Below, one piece after another: positions 36,771 through 46,108 of a DNA stretch of 64,000 nt. This stretch comes from Hormoscilla sp. GUM202 (GTDB lineage Bacteria > Cyanobacteriota > Cyanobacteriia > Cyanobacteriales > Desertifilaceae): NCBI GenBank assembly GCA_005518205.2, contig RFFC02000027.1:33255-97254 (forward strand), written 5' to 3'. The first letter of the stretch is position 1. Every line of letters begins with the position of its first letter. Both the position numbers and the translations under genes were made by a program. The notes below the pieces were generated by a model, which was given only the letters and a program-made list of their open reading frames with translations, did no database searches and had not been told where the DNA came from.

Positions 36771-39700
36771 TTGGAACTAATATCTCTTCCGGGTCGCGGC
36801 GATTTGGATGTCAAAGTGGCCATCATGTACCAAAGTAACATTCAAAACCTGGTGGATACTTGGAATTTGGAAGCACCGACGGGTATTCTGGGGTTAGGGT
36901 GGAATATGCCCTATGAAATGATTGCCATTGACAACAAAAATACGGGTTCTAGCTACGATAACCAATATTACCTTGTTTCTGGTGGTTCGGCTAATCGGTT
37001 GCATCAAGATGGTGTAACTGCTGACGGGGCATGGAATTTTGAGACAGAAGATTATAAACCTTGGGATATTCGCTATTACCCAAACGAAGAAAAATGGGTG
37101 ATTATTAAGGAAAATGGGGTCAAGCAGACTTATGGTGGGAAGAAAGATAACTTACCTAAAAATAATCCATATATTCAATGGGGGATAAAATGGGGTGGTA
37201 GCAATGGTAATTGGATTGATAGCACGACGGATACATCAGGACAAGAACCTTTTGCACTAGCTTGGAATTTAGCAGAAATCCAAAATACTTGGGGTGAAAA
37301 AGTTACTTTTAGCTATGAAGTTGATTTAAAAGAAATTGGCAATGGTGGTTACAAATATACCCAAGCTACTTACTTAAAACAAATTACTGCTTTAGATGGA
37401 CGTAGTGTGAATTTTGTCTATCAAGATAAACGGTATGATGACACAGTAAGGGAGTATAAAATACCCCATGAATATAGCGGAGGAGGAAACATTCATGCTT
37501 ATCAGGATAGGTATGAAACTAAGTTTGTTGACTCCATTGAAGTAAGAGAAGAAGAATCAAATTCACTGTTATTTTCGCTTCAGTTTAATTATGAATTAAA
37601 CAATGTTTCTTTGATGAATTTTAATAATCCAGATTTCTATAAACGTTATCTAACAGGAATAACTCAGAAAAATGCAGAGGGGGAGTCTTTACCAGGTTAT
37701 AAGTTTGAGTATTATACCGAGGATATAAATGATCGTAGCCATCGTGGTGCATTAAAGAATATTACTTATCCTGCGGGTGGTATAGCTACTTTTACTTACG
37801 AAAAAAAGAATCTAGTTGGGACATCTCATAAAACAACTATTTATGGGGAAGGTATTCCTCGTGTTTGGTTTGGTGGTGATTATGTTGTCGTTGCTTATTA
37901 TGATGATAGTGGCAGTGGGAAGTTAAAACTCTCTATATATGGCTGGAATGGCAACTGGATAACAGAAGAGAAAAGTATCTCTGGCAAGCTGGATATTGAT
38001 AGTTTACAGGTGGTGACTCAATCAGATTTTTTTGCACTGAGCTTCAAGCAAACAAATCTGATGAAAGTTTATCTATTTCATCAAGATATGGGGCGTTTTG
38101 GGAAATGGAGTTATGAAAATTACTCTTTGGATTTAGATTCAAGTGATGTCCAAACACACCTTGCTGTTGGTAGTGATTTTGTGGTTTTCTGCTCTTCTGG
38201 TGGGACAAAATTAGGCCGATATGTTTGGAATCAGCAGTTAAAGAGTTGGGATGATAAAAATACAACTATAAGTAAAGGGAATTATGCATTAGCTGCTTTT
38301 GGTAATTATTTCACCATCGGTATCTATGATGCGGATTCTAAAAGCTGTGAACTGGTGTTATATTACCAAGATGAAATCTACAAACAATGGACTAAAAAAG
38401 AAATTGTTAGTAGTATCAGTCCAGTTGAAAAAAATGACAAAGATAATCCCTATTTGAAGTGGAGTTTAAGTAATAATTCTGCCACAGCAACGTTTATCAA
38501 AAAAATTGGTACTAATATTGATTATGAAGTACGAGTCTATCAATGGAATGCTGAATTTAAAATTACCTCACCTTTAAGCAATTCCTACAGCGTATCTAAA
38601 AATACGAAAGAACCTTTTTACTATTCCGTAGCCACAGGTAGCTTACTGGGAAATGTCGATCATCTCTGGCGATACAATGGTAGCCAGTGGAAAGATAGTC
38701 ATCTGAAGGTTTCTAGTGGGAGTGAAGCAACTAAGTTTGCTTATGGTTCTGATTTAGCGATCGCCTCAAGTTCAACATCCACTGATATAAAAGCTTACAA
38801 TCCTTACAAGGATCAGTGGGAATACCCCACTATACAGGGTTCTTGGTCAAAAGATGAGTATAAACCCACTGTTAGTGGTAATTTTGTAACAGTGGGTAAC
38901 GGTATTTTTTACAGAAATAATCAAGGACAACTCAACAAAGATCGACAATCAATTCAATCAGGAATTAAGTCTGATAGTATTATTAACCGCGCTCCTACTT
39001 ATATTGCTTATGAGACGGATAATGGAGAAAGTCAGATATTGTTGTTAAAAAATGGCAAGGTTGTTAATACTGAATCGCTCTCAGAAAGGATTTATGTTGA
39101 TAACGAAAGCAGTAAGAATAAATGGGGAACAATATTAGCTGGGTTTAATGCTTTTGTTACTTACAAAGGTGATAATTTCGATGAAGCTTCTAGCTTAAAT
39201 CTATATTATGTTGCCAATCAATCAATTAAAGGCAATGTTACTGATTTTCCCGTTGTTAAAGTAACCATTAATGATGGATATCAAGAAAGTAAGACTAGCT
39301 ATGATTACGATACAGGTAAGATAGTCATTACTGTTCAAGGAAATGTTACTGAATATTCTCAGGTTACGGTGATACAAGGCAGTGAAAATTCAGGATCGAC
39401 TCCTTTTGGGAAAACTGAATATTACTTCTTTAATGGACTTTCAGTAGCAGGTATAGGGTTTAAAGATTTTCAAGGAAATTCTCCCTATTACTATAGCTTG
39501 TTACATGGTTTTCTGTATCAACAAAAAGCCTATAATTCCACAGGTGATGAGTTGATTCGCAAAACTATTGAATATGACATAATAACCCAAAGACAGGAAT
39601 TAGGAGGGCCAAGGAAGGTTGATTTATACGGGTTCTATATCCAACAAAAACGGGAGACAAGTATTCTCTATGGCAAAGAAATTAGTGGCACAGACTCTAA

Positions 39701-42700
39701 GGGAGTTGAACGAGAGGTTGAATATGAATATGACCCAGCAACGGGATTCTTAAAAACACAGAAAACTAAGAATTATAATAGTTTGGGGCAAGAGGAAACG
39801 CTGACAAAAGCTTCTGTCTATGCTTGGGAAAAGTATGATGAATTAAAACAACGCAATCTCCTGACTCCTGTTGTCCAAACTGTGAGCAAAACTAACGATA
39901 AAACAACCGCGATCGCAGTTTCTACTTGGAAAGATTGGGGAGGCGGTAAATGGGGATTATACAGAACTTATCAAGCAGTCAAAGAAACGGCTGTTTTTGA
40001 CAAATGGGATAATTCAACTGAACCAAATAAAACAGATTGGTTGAAGGTTTCAGAAGTAGTCGATCGCAGCTCAAATGGAGTAGCACAAGATTCAATTGAT
40101 GTCAATGGAGTTCACAGTTCAGTTATATTAGATAAGCAGCAATTTTATCCCATTGCTAAGTTTGGTAATGCTACTGTTGAAGAGGCAACTTATACAGGGT
40201 TTGAAGCTTACGAAAATCTCAGTGATTGGAGTATAAATCAGGGTAAGATAACTGATTCAATTGTCACAGGAGATGCTCATACAGGGGTTTCTAGTTTGCA
40301 ACTTAATCCTAAGATTACTCTCAATAAACAAGCACATCTGAAGATAACGAAGCAGAGTTATATTATTTCTGCTTGGTTTAAGACAGAAACAGGGTTTGAG
40401 ACAGATGGGGGTAAAGCTGAAGTTAAACTACAGTTTTACAATAAAAATAACCCTGTAGGAAATTCTATTACTGTCTCCATTCAACCCACTGACAGCAAGT
40501 GGAAATATTGGCAGCATGCAATTAGTTATAATCAAATTCAAGGGACAAGTTTAGGACTAGAGATATCCAATCAAAAGACGTCTAAATATCTTTTAATTGA
40601 TGATATTTGCTTTGTGCCTTTGATGGGTAGTTTCCAAGGAAATGTCTATGAAGCTAAGTATAAAATTGTTAGCGCACAACTTGGGAATAGTGGCGATACT
40701 GTGCGTCATTGCTATGATTCATTCCAACGAAAAGTAGCAGAAATTGGACTTGCGGAAACAGTTAATGGAGTTGCGACATCCTATTTAAATCGACAAGAAA
40801 ATGATGACGCAACTTATGTCTTTCCTCAAGCTAAACCTAATAGTAGTCTCAGTATTGCAGCAGCAGCAGGGGGCGTCTATGCTAACTTTATGAATGGCGA
40901 ACAATGGCGACAAGATTGGCAATCATCTCAACCCAATAATTGGCAGGTAGACAATAAGGCTAATGCTTTAGTTCACAGTGGAAATAACTCAGACAGCATT
41001 ACCTATAAATCTACGGCATCTTTCAGTAACTATGGGGTAAGGTTATCAGTCCATCCGAAACAGACCCTACAAAAACCGTTGGGTGTTCGCATTGGTAATC
41101 AATTAACTGTAACTTGGACGCAAAATCAGGGCTGGACTTTAACCATTAAGGGTACATCTTCCCAAGTTGCTAATACAGGTTCTATTCCCCATGAATGGTT
41201 ATTAGTCGCTGCAAATAATAGCATTTTATTTTATGCTGACGGTCAACAAATATTTGCTCAGACGATAGCAGATCAGATTACGGGTGCGGTGGAATTATTT
41301 ACTGCGGATGATAAAGTAGCTTTTTCCAATATCGTCACCTTTAAAAATCCTCAAATAGGTATCACCTATAGTGATGGTGCTGGGAAAGAAAGGCAAACCC
41401 AAGCATTAGAAGGAAGCAACTGTCTGGTAACAGAAACGGTTTATGATGCTTTAAGTCGTAAGGCGATAGTAACGAAAACAGCACAGTTTGATAATACTCT
41501 CTTCGGTTATCGAACATCATTTATTAAGAGTATCAATTGGGCCTCGGGAGTATTAACGGGAGAAGTTGCCGATCGTTACCCCAAAGATGAAGGTTATCCT
41601 TACAGCAGGACAGTATATGAAGCATCACCCTTGAGTCGTCCCCTTCAGCAAGGAATACCAGGAAAAGCGTTTGCTATAGGGAATGGTAATACCCATATTG
41701 CTACCAGGGAATATGGCACAAATATCAAGGGATTTTTTGCGGGAGATTCTTATCCATCGGGTCAATATTTAGTCGAACAGCTAACGGATGCTGACGGGAC
41801 ACCTGTTTATACTCTCAAAGATAAATCAGGACGTATTTTAGCGAAAAAAGCAGGTCCCATCAAAGCAGGAAGTGCTGTTTATCAAACCACTCGCAGTATT
41901 TATGATGATGCAGGAAATGTGATTAAGGTATTGCTTCCTAATCAGTTTGTCCCTCCTACTGGTTCTCAACCTAACGCTTGGGAAATCACGATGCAGTATG
42001 ATTTCCTCGGACAAATGACCAGTCAAACTAACCCAGATTCTGGTACAACCAAGTATATCTATGATAAAGCAGGTCGTCCTCGGTTTATGGTAGATGCAGT
42101 AGGGTTAGCATCTAAAGTCATCCTCTATAAGAAATATGATGTCATAGGACGTTTAATTGAGGAAGGTTGGTTGACGGGAGACTGGGGTGATGGAACCGCG
42201 TTACAGCAAAAAGCGGATACCGATCGCAATTATCCCGAACAAATGTCTTGGCGTAAACGCTATATTTTTGATGGGGATGGCTCAAATCCTGATTTAATCG
42301 GTTGTTTGTGGAAGGTATTGAGTAGTAACCAAGGAGATGGTAACACCGATGTCGAAGAAGTCTATGATTACGATAGATTTGGCTATGTCAAGAGTAAAAC
42401 CCTGACAGTTACTGGACATACAGCGCAAACCGTTAGCTATGAATACGATCATCTCGGAAATGTTACCAAGATTCACTATCCCAATAGTAGCAATAATATC
42501 CCTGAAGTGGTTTACAGCTATAACAGCTTAGGAAAAACCATTGCCATCGGAACACCGCAAAATCACCAACGGTTTGCCACTTATAGTTACAATGCTGATG
42601 GCAGTTTAGGAACCGCAACCCTGGGTAATAAGGGAATACAAAACAGTCTTAACTATAACTCTCCTGGTTGGCCAACCAGCATTGGTAATAAGAAAGCGGA

Positions 42701-44582
42701 TAACTCCCTAGTCATGGAACAATCTCTTGCTTATACGGAGAATGGTTATCAGGGTTCGGGATATTACAACGGGAATATTGCCAAAAATAGCATTAATTAC
42801 GGGACATGGCATAATGCACCCCAAAATTATGACTATCAATATCAGTACGATAAGTTAGGACGGTTAGAAGTTGCCCAAAATTCCCAAAATGGGCAAGCAA
42901 GTTTAGGGGTAGGTACAGCAACAACTTACGATATTAATGGCAATATTGAAACGTTGAAACGGGGTAACACCACTCAGAAGTATGAATATGTCCAGAATAC
43001 GGACAAGGTAAACAAGGTTAGTAATGGCACTGAAACTCAAAACTATAGCTATGATGCTAATGGAAATTTTAAAAGTGCTTCTCATCGCCAGATTGCTAAG
43101 ATTGATTACGATCCCTTGACTCAGTTGACGACTCAGGTACAGCTTCAGGGGCAAACATCAGTTTCCTTTAAGTATGACGGAGGAAATCAGCGAGTCTTGA
43201 AAACATCTCAGGATAGTTCGGGAACGCAAACCTCAGCTAAGTTATACGTACATGGTTTGAATGATTATCCCCTGTTGGAAGTGAGTGACAAATCGGTACA
43301 GTATATCTATGGTATGGGTGGGTTACTGGCACTGGTTAAAGATGGCAAGGTTTACACCATCCTGAAAGATCATCTGGGTTCAACTCGTGTGGTGGTAGAT
43401 GAAGCGGGAACGGTAGTTACTGCCTTTGATTATCTCCCCTTTGGGGAGTTGATGGGAACTGCTTACGGCAATCCAGACATTATTAGTTATCGCTATACGG
43501 GACAGGAATTTGATGCTGAGTTAGGACTGTATAACTATCGGGCGCGATTTTACGATCCGAGTTTGGGACGGTTTTATGCAACCGATCCAAAGGCACAATT
43601 TGCGAGTCCTTATTTGTATGCTGGTAACAATCCTATAATGCTCGTAGATCCAAATGGAAAGCTTGCGTTTTTAGCAGTTCTTCTCATTGGAGCTTTAGTC
43701 GGTGCAGCAATTGGCGGTGGCGTTGCTGCTTATACAGGTGTCAAAGCGGGCAAAAAAGGATGGGACTTAGTAGGCTATATAGCTGCGGGTGCAGCAATCG
43801 GTGCTGTAGGTGGAGCAGCATCAGCCGCAGGAGGTGTAGGGGCTTTTGCTGCTGGAGCAGCAGCTGTAACCGCCGGAGGGTCAACAGCCGCTGGCGTTTT
43901 AGCTGGTGCAGCAGTTGGTGGTGTAGTTGGTGTTGGAGTCGGTACTAGTACTGCTGCAGCCCAGTTTGGAATTAATGAGGCTTTCGGAGTTGAAAACCCA
44001 GACAGTTTGTCTGATACACTCTGGAAAGGAGCATTGATCGGTGGAGTTAGTGGTGCCATAACAGGTGGGATTGCTGGATTGGGTGGTGCAAGGGCAGCAG
44101 CCCAAAGTGCGATCGCTAGTAGTTCGGGATTTAATTTGGGGCATCCGCTTGATAGTCTAGAAATGCTAGACGATGCTTACGATGCTTTTACGAAGTTAGG
44201 AAGTCGAGCAGAAAGTTTATTTACAACTGCGGGTAAATCCGCTTCACATCCAGGTCGATGGCTAACAGCTCTTCCTACTAAACTCAATACTCTTTCTACT
44301 CAGGGAACGATAATAGCCTCAGGTGTAAAGAAGGGAATTGAACAAGTCTTACCAGCTTCAACAGAAACAAATTCAGTAAATTTGGCTACAACTTCGGCTG
44401 AAAGTGCTGTTTCCTATTCGGCTGGAAGTGCTGTTTCCTACCAAAGACCTGATGCTTCATCTCTTTATGGGAAGTTGGCATTTAACCCTTCTATGTCGAG
44501 TAGCGTGGGACTGCCGTTTGCTTTGATTACCCAGCCGACTTATTGGGGTGGCTCCCCCATTGTAAGTCCCTGGCGACGCTAA
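36771..44582 (+). CDS. Giant RHS/YD-repeat protein, SpvB/Tc-toxin-like, 2603 aa
   Basis: This very large secreted or surface-type toxin-like protein starts at once with the family motif SLPGRGDLDVKVAIMYQSN. A region of about residues 350-830 has repeating Trp/Tyr-rich strands (beta-propeller-like). YD repeats span about 1700-2200 (YDDAGN, YDKAGR, YDHLGN, YDKLGR, YDANGN). The RHS core ends at about 2243-2297 with EFDAELGLYNYRARFYDPSL and DPKAQFASPYLYAGNNP. The last 306 residues follow DPNGK and are Gly/Ala-rich with glycine-zipper-like spans, then an unrecognised end. The only start in frame near the 5' end is TTG 36771, without a clear ribosome site, so the N-terminus may be lost or rearranged by the repeats upstream. 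Base composition is more AT-rich than its neighbours, suggesting transfer. Confidence 0.85.
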   Translation: MELISLPGRGDLDVKVAIMYQSNIQNLVDTWNLEAPTGILGLGWNMPYEMIAIDNKNTGSSYDNQYYLVSGGSANRLHQDGVTADGAWNFETEDYKPWDIRYYPNEEKWVIIKENGVKQTYGGKKDNLPKNNPYIQWGIKWGGSNGNWIDSTTDTSGQEPFALAWNLAEIQNTWGEKVTFSYEVDLKEIGNGGYKYTQATYLKQITALDGRSVNFVYQDKRYDDTVREYKIPHEYSGGGNIHAYQDRYETKFVDSIEVREEESNSLLFSLQFNYELNNVSLMNFNNPDFYKRYLTGITQKNAEGESLPGYKFEYYTEDINDRSHRGALKNITYPAGGIATFTYEKKNLVGTSHKTTIYGEGIPRVWFGGDYVVVAYYDDSGSGKLKLSIYGWNGNWITEEKSISGKLDIDSLQVVTQSDFFALSFKQTNLMKVYLFHQDMGRFGKWSYENYSLDLDSSDVQTHLAVGSDFVVFCSSGGTKLGRYVWNQQLKSWDDKNTTISKGNYALAAFGNYFTIGIYDADSKSCELVLYYQDEIYKQWTKKEIVSSISPVEKNDKDNPYLKWSLSNNSATATFIKKIGTNIDYEVRVYQWNAEFKITSPLSNSYSVSKNTKEPFYYSVATGSLLGNVDHLWRYNGSQWKDSHLKVSSGSEATKFAYGSDLAIASSSTSTDIKAYNPYKDQWEYPTIQGSWSKDEYKPTVSGNFVTVGNGIFYRNNQGQLNKDRQSIQSGIKSDSIINRAPTYIAYETDNGESQILLLKNGKVVNTESLSERIYVDNESSKNKWGTILAGFNAFVTYKGDNFDEASSLNLYYVANQSIKGNVTDFPVVKVTINDGYQESKTSYDYDTGKIVITVQGNVTEYSQVTVIQGSENSGSTPFGKTEYYFFNGLSVAGIGFKDFQGNSPYYYSLLHGFLYQQKAYNSTGDELIRKTIEYDIITQRQELGGPRKVDLYGFYIQQKRETSILYGKEISGTDSKGVEREVEYEYDPATGFLKTQKTKNYNSLGQEETLTKASVYAWEKYDELKQRNLLTPVVQTVSKTNDKTTAIAVSTWKDWGGGKWGLYRTYQAVKETAVFDKWDNSTEPNKTDWLKVSEVVDRSSNGVAQDSIDVNGVHSSVILDKQQFYPIAKFGNATVEEATYTGFEAYENLSDWSINQGKITDSIVTGDAHTGVSSLQLNPKITLNKQAHLKITKQSYIISAWFKTETGFETDGGKAEVKLQFYNKNNPVGNSITVSIQPTDSKWKYWQHAISYNQIQGTSLGLEISNQKTSKYLLIDDICFVPLMGSFQGNVYEAKYKIVSAQLGNSGDTVRHCYDSFQRKVAEIGLAETVNGVATSYLNRQENDDATYVFPQAKPNSSLSIAAAAGGVYANFMNGEQWRQDWQSSQPNNWQVDNKANALVHSGNNSDSITYKSTASFSNYGVRLSVHPKQTLQKPLGVRIGNQLTVTWTQNQGWTLTIKGTSSQVANTGSIPHEWLLVAANNSILFYADGQQIFAQTIADQITGAVELFTADDKVAFSNIVTFKNPQIGITYSDGAGKERQTQALEGSNCLVTETVYDALSRKAIVTKTAQFDNTLFGYRTSFIKSINWASGVLTGEVADRYPKDEGYPYSRTVYEASPLSRPLQQGIPGKAFAIGNGNTHIATREYGTNIKGFFAGDSYPSGQYLVEQLTDADGTPVYTLKDKSGRILAKKAGPIKAGSAVYQTTRSIYDDAGNVIKVLLPNQFVPPTGSQPNAWEITMQYDFLGQMTSQTNPDSGTTKYIYDKAGRPRFMVDAVGLASKVILYKKYDVIGRLIEEGWLTGDWGDGTALQQKADTDRNYPEQMSWRKRYIFDGDGSNPDLIGCLWKVLSSNQGDGNTDVEEVYDYDRFGYVKSKTLTVTGHTAQTVSYEYDHLGNVTKIHYPNSSNNIPEVVYSYNSLGKTIAIGTPQNHQRFATYSYNADGSLGTATLGNKGIQNSLNYNSPGWPTSIGNKKADNSLVMEQSLAYTENGYQGSGYYNGNIAKNSINYGTWHNAPQNYDYQYQYDKLGRLEVAQNSQNGQASLGVGTATTYDINGNIETLKRGNTTQKYEYVQNTDKVNKVSNGTETQNYSYDANGNFKSASHRQIAKIDYDPLTQLTTQVQLQGQTSVSFKYDGGNQRVLKTSQDSSGTQTSAKLYVHGLNDYPLLEVSDKSVQYIYGMGGLLALVKDGKVYTILKDHLGSTRVVVDEAGTVVTAFDYLPFGELMGTAYGNPDIISYRYTGQEFDAELGLYNYRARFYDPSLGRFYATDPKAQFASPYLYAGNNPIMLVDPNGKLAFLAVLLIGALVGAAIGGGVAAYTGVKAGKKGWDLVGYIAAGAAIGAVGGAASAAGGVGAFAAGAAAVTAGGSTAAGVLAGAAVGGVVGVGVGTSTAAAQFGINEAFGVENPDSLSDTLWKGALIGGVSGAITGGIAGLGGARAAAQSAIASSSGFNLGHPLDSLEMLDDAYDAFTKLGSRAESLFTTAGKSASHPGRWLTALPTKLNTLSTQGTIIASGVKKGIEQVLPASTETNSVNLATTSAESAVSYSAGSAVSYQRPDASSLYGKLAFNPSMSSSVGLPFALITQPTYWGGSPIVSPWRR

Positions 44583-44634
44583 TGAGTGAGATATCCGCTT
44601 AACACTTTAACCAAACAAAGGAGAATCTGAAATT

Positions 44635-44676
44635 ATGAAAATTCGGAATCAAAAGCGATCGCTCCGACCCCCATAA
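44635..44676 (+). CDS. Possible 13-codon leader or remnant ORF
   Basis: AAAGGAG precedes ATG AAA ATT CGG, and the frame ends after 13 codons (MKIRNQKRSLRPP). It could be a leader peptide or the leftover of a deleted gene between the RHS gene and the collar gene. Confidence 0.2.
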   Translation: MKIRNQKRSLRPP

Positions 44677-44761
44677 CAGGAAATATCAAACCCTTATTTC
44701 TTGTCCAAGGAAATTGGATCGAACAATCAAGTAAACACTAAAACTAAGGAACATCTACCTT

Positions 44762-45358
44762 ATGAACAGGAAACGTATTTTGGGTGCAGCGATCGCCATA
44801 CTTCTCGCTGTTACTCTCATCTTCGGTACACAAGTTAATTCTGCGAGGGCTAGTGAAGTCCCTATTGGAACAATAATGGCATACGGGGGTGAGACTAAAG
44901 GAAGTGCTGCATCAACATTACAAAACCAAGGATGGCTAGTCTGCGACGGACAAGAATTTACAATAGCTGATTACGAGAAACTATACCTCACAATTGGCAC
45001 TTATTATGGAACAGCTTCAACTCCTGGAAAGTTCAAGGTTCCTGATTTGCGTGGTCGATTTGTCCGAGGCGTAGATTATGGAACAGGACGAGATCCCGAT
45101 GCTGCGTCTCGCACCGCATCTGCAGCAGGTGGAAATAAAGGCGATCTTGTTGGTTCGTACCAGGATGATGAATTCAAATCTCACCATCACTTTGTGATGC
45201 AGTCAGATGATCGAGCCGATAATAGTTCAACCGCAAGGACAGGTGCTGGGCAGGACTCAAATGACCCAACCCCAGCAACTTCTGACGCTGGTGGCAATGA
45301 AACTCGCCCCAAAAATATCTACGTCAATTGGATTATCAAAGCTAAGGATGTGAGCTAA
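44762..45358 (+). CDS. Secreted phage tail collar domain protein
   Basis: The 198-aa protein has an N-terminal signal peptide (MNRKRILGAAIAILLAVTLI, cleavage near ARASE). It is followed by a tail-collar domain: VPIGTIMAYGG, WLVCDGQEF, KFKVPDLRGRFVRGVD with GNKGDLVGSYQDDEF, SHHHF and a late NIYVNWIIKA. Such domains form trimeric tips of phage tail fibres and also occur in bacterial surface proteins. Here the signal peptide shows it is exported rather than part of a prophage, and no other phage gene is near. It follows the RHS gene by 180 bp in the same direction and may act with it. A clear hairpin terminator follows. Confidence 0.85.
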   Translation: MNRKRILGAAIAILLAVTLIFGTQVNSARASEVPIGTIMAYGGETKGSAASTLQNQGWLVCDGQEFTIADYEKLYLTIGTYYGTASTPGKFKVPDLRGRFVRGVDYGTGRDPDAASRTASAAGGNKGDLVGSYQDDEFKSHHHFVMQSDDRADNSSTARTGAGQDSNDPTPATSDAGGNETRPKNIYVNWIIKAKDVS

Positions 45359-45377
45359 CTCTTAAGTGAGGAAATAA

Positions 45378-45412
45378 AGCGATCGCCTTCTCTAACTGGA
45401 AGGCGATCGCTT
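45378..45412 (+). terminator. Hairpin terminator after tail-collar gene
   Basis: AAGCGATCGCCTTC and GGAAGGCGATCGCTT form a strong stem around a 6-7 nt loop, made of two HIP1 octamers. It lies 20 bp after the stop. Confidence 0.6.
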
Positions 45413-45698
45413 CCCCCTCTTATTCTCCTCCCAGGGGGGGTTAGAGTGATCGCGAAATTGATCCAGAGAGGTAAAGTACAATTTTTGCGGTTTCGGGAAG
45501 AAGAAGTTTGTGGTGAGGTAGTGCCGCTGCGCGGAATTCAAAATTCAAAATTAAAAATGCTTTTGGAGCAAGGCTTTGATCCACTATCCGGCTGGTGCAT
45601 TACTTCCGCCGCGCTGCAGTAGTTCCTGTAGGGAGGAAGTGCGATCGCATTAAACCTGGCGATCGCCTCACTTGTTGGCATTGTCCTGCCCGATCGTT

Positions 45699-45989
45699 CT
45701 AGTTGCGATCTAATACCATATAATGGCTCATTGTTGGGCTTGCTTGGTCGATCTCTTCAAGCAGTTCTCTGACTACCTCTTCCCCATCAAAAACTTCTCC
45801 TCTATCGCCTTGCTCAATGCCAATAGCAATTTCCGCTCGCAGTTTATCGATTTGCATTTGGCGAATTCTGTCTTGTTGTTCAAGTAGTCGCAATGCGACA
45901 ATAATCACTTCGCTGGCAGACTGATATTTGCCAGTATTGACTTTTTCTTGAACAAATTCCTCAAGTTCTGATGTCAGCAATACATTCAT
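45699..45989 (-). CDS. ParD-family antitoxin, no toxin partner seen
   Basis: The 96-aa protein has a ribbon-helix-helix N-terminus (MNVLLTSELEEFVQEKVNTG, YQSASEVIIVALRLLEQQ) as in ParD antitoxins, which bind their own promoter and neutralise ParE. The end of the frame reads MSHYMVLDRN, which resembles the beginning of a ParE-like toxin fused by loss of the boundary. No ParE frame follows downstream, so the toxin appears deleted and the antitoxin is an orphan. Confidence 0.8.
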   Translation of the reverse strand: MNVLLTSELEEFVQEKVNTGKYQSASEVIIVALRLLEQQDRIRQMQIDKLRAEIAIGIEQGDRGEVFDGEEVVRELLEEIDQASPTMSHYMVLDRN

Positions 45990-46108
45990 GATTGGATCTG
46001 TTCGATTTTGGTTTTGATATATTCTAGCCGCAAATTGACTGGTTTTGAATTTAAAATCCAGAAACCCGGTTTCTCAGTATCCCAAGCGTAAGGTGGGCGG
46101 TGCCCACC

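Noticed and set aside
43760..44144. Gly/Ser/Cys-rich or Pro/Ala-rich frames inside the RHS gene end
   Set aside because: They are alternative-frame readings of the Gly/Ala-rich RHS tail.
44762..45358. Prophage interpretation of the tail-collar gene
   Set aside because: No other phage gene, integrase or attachment site is near, and the protein has an export signal.
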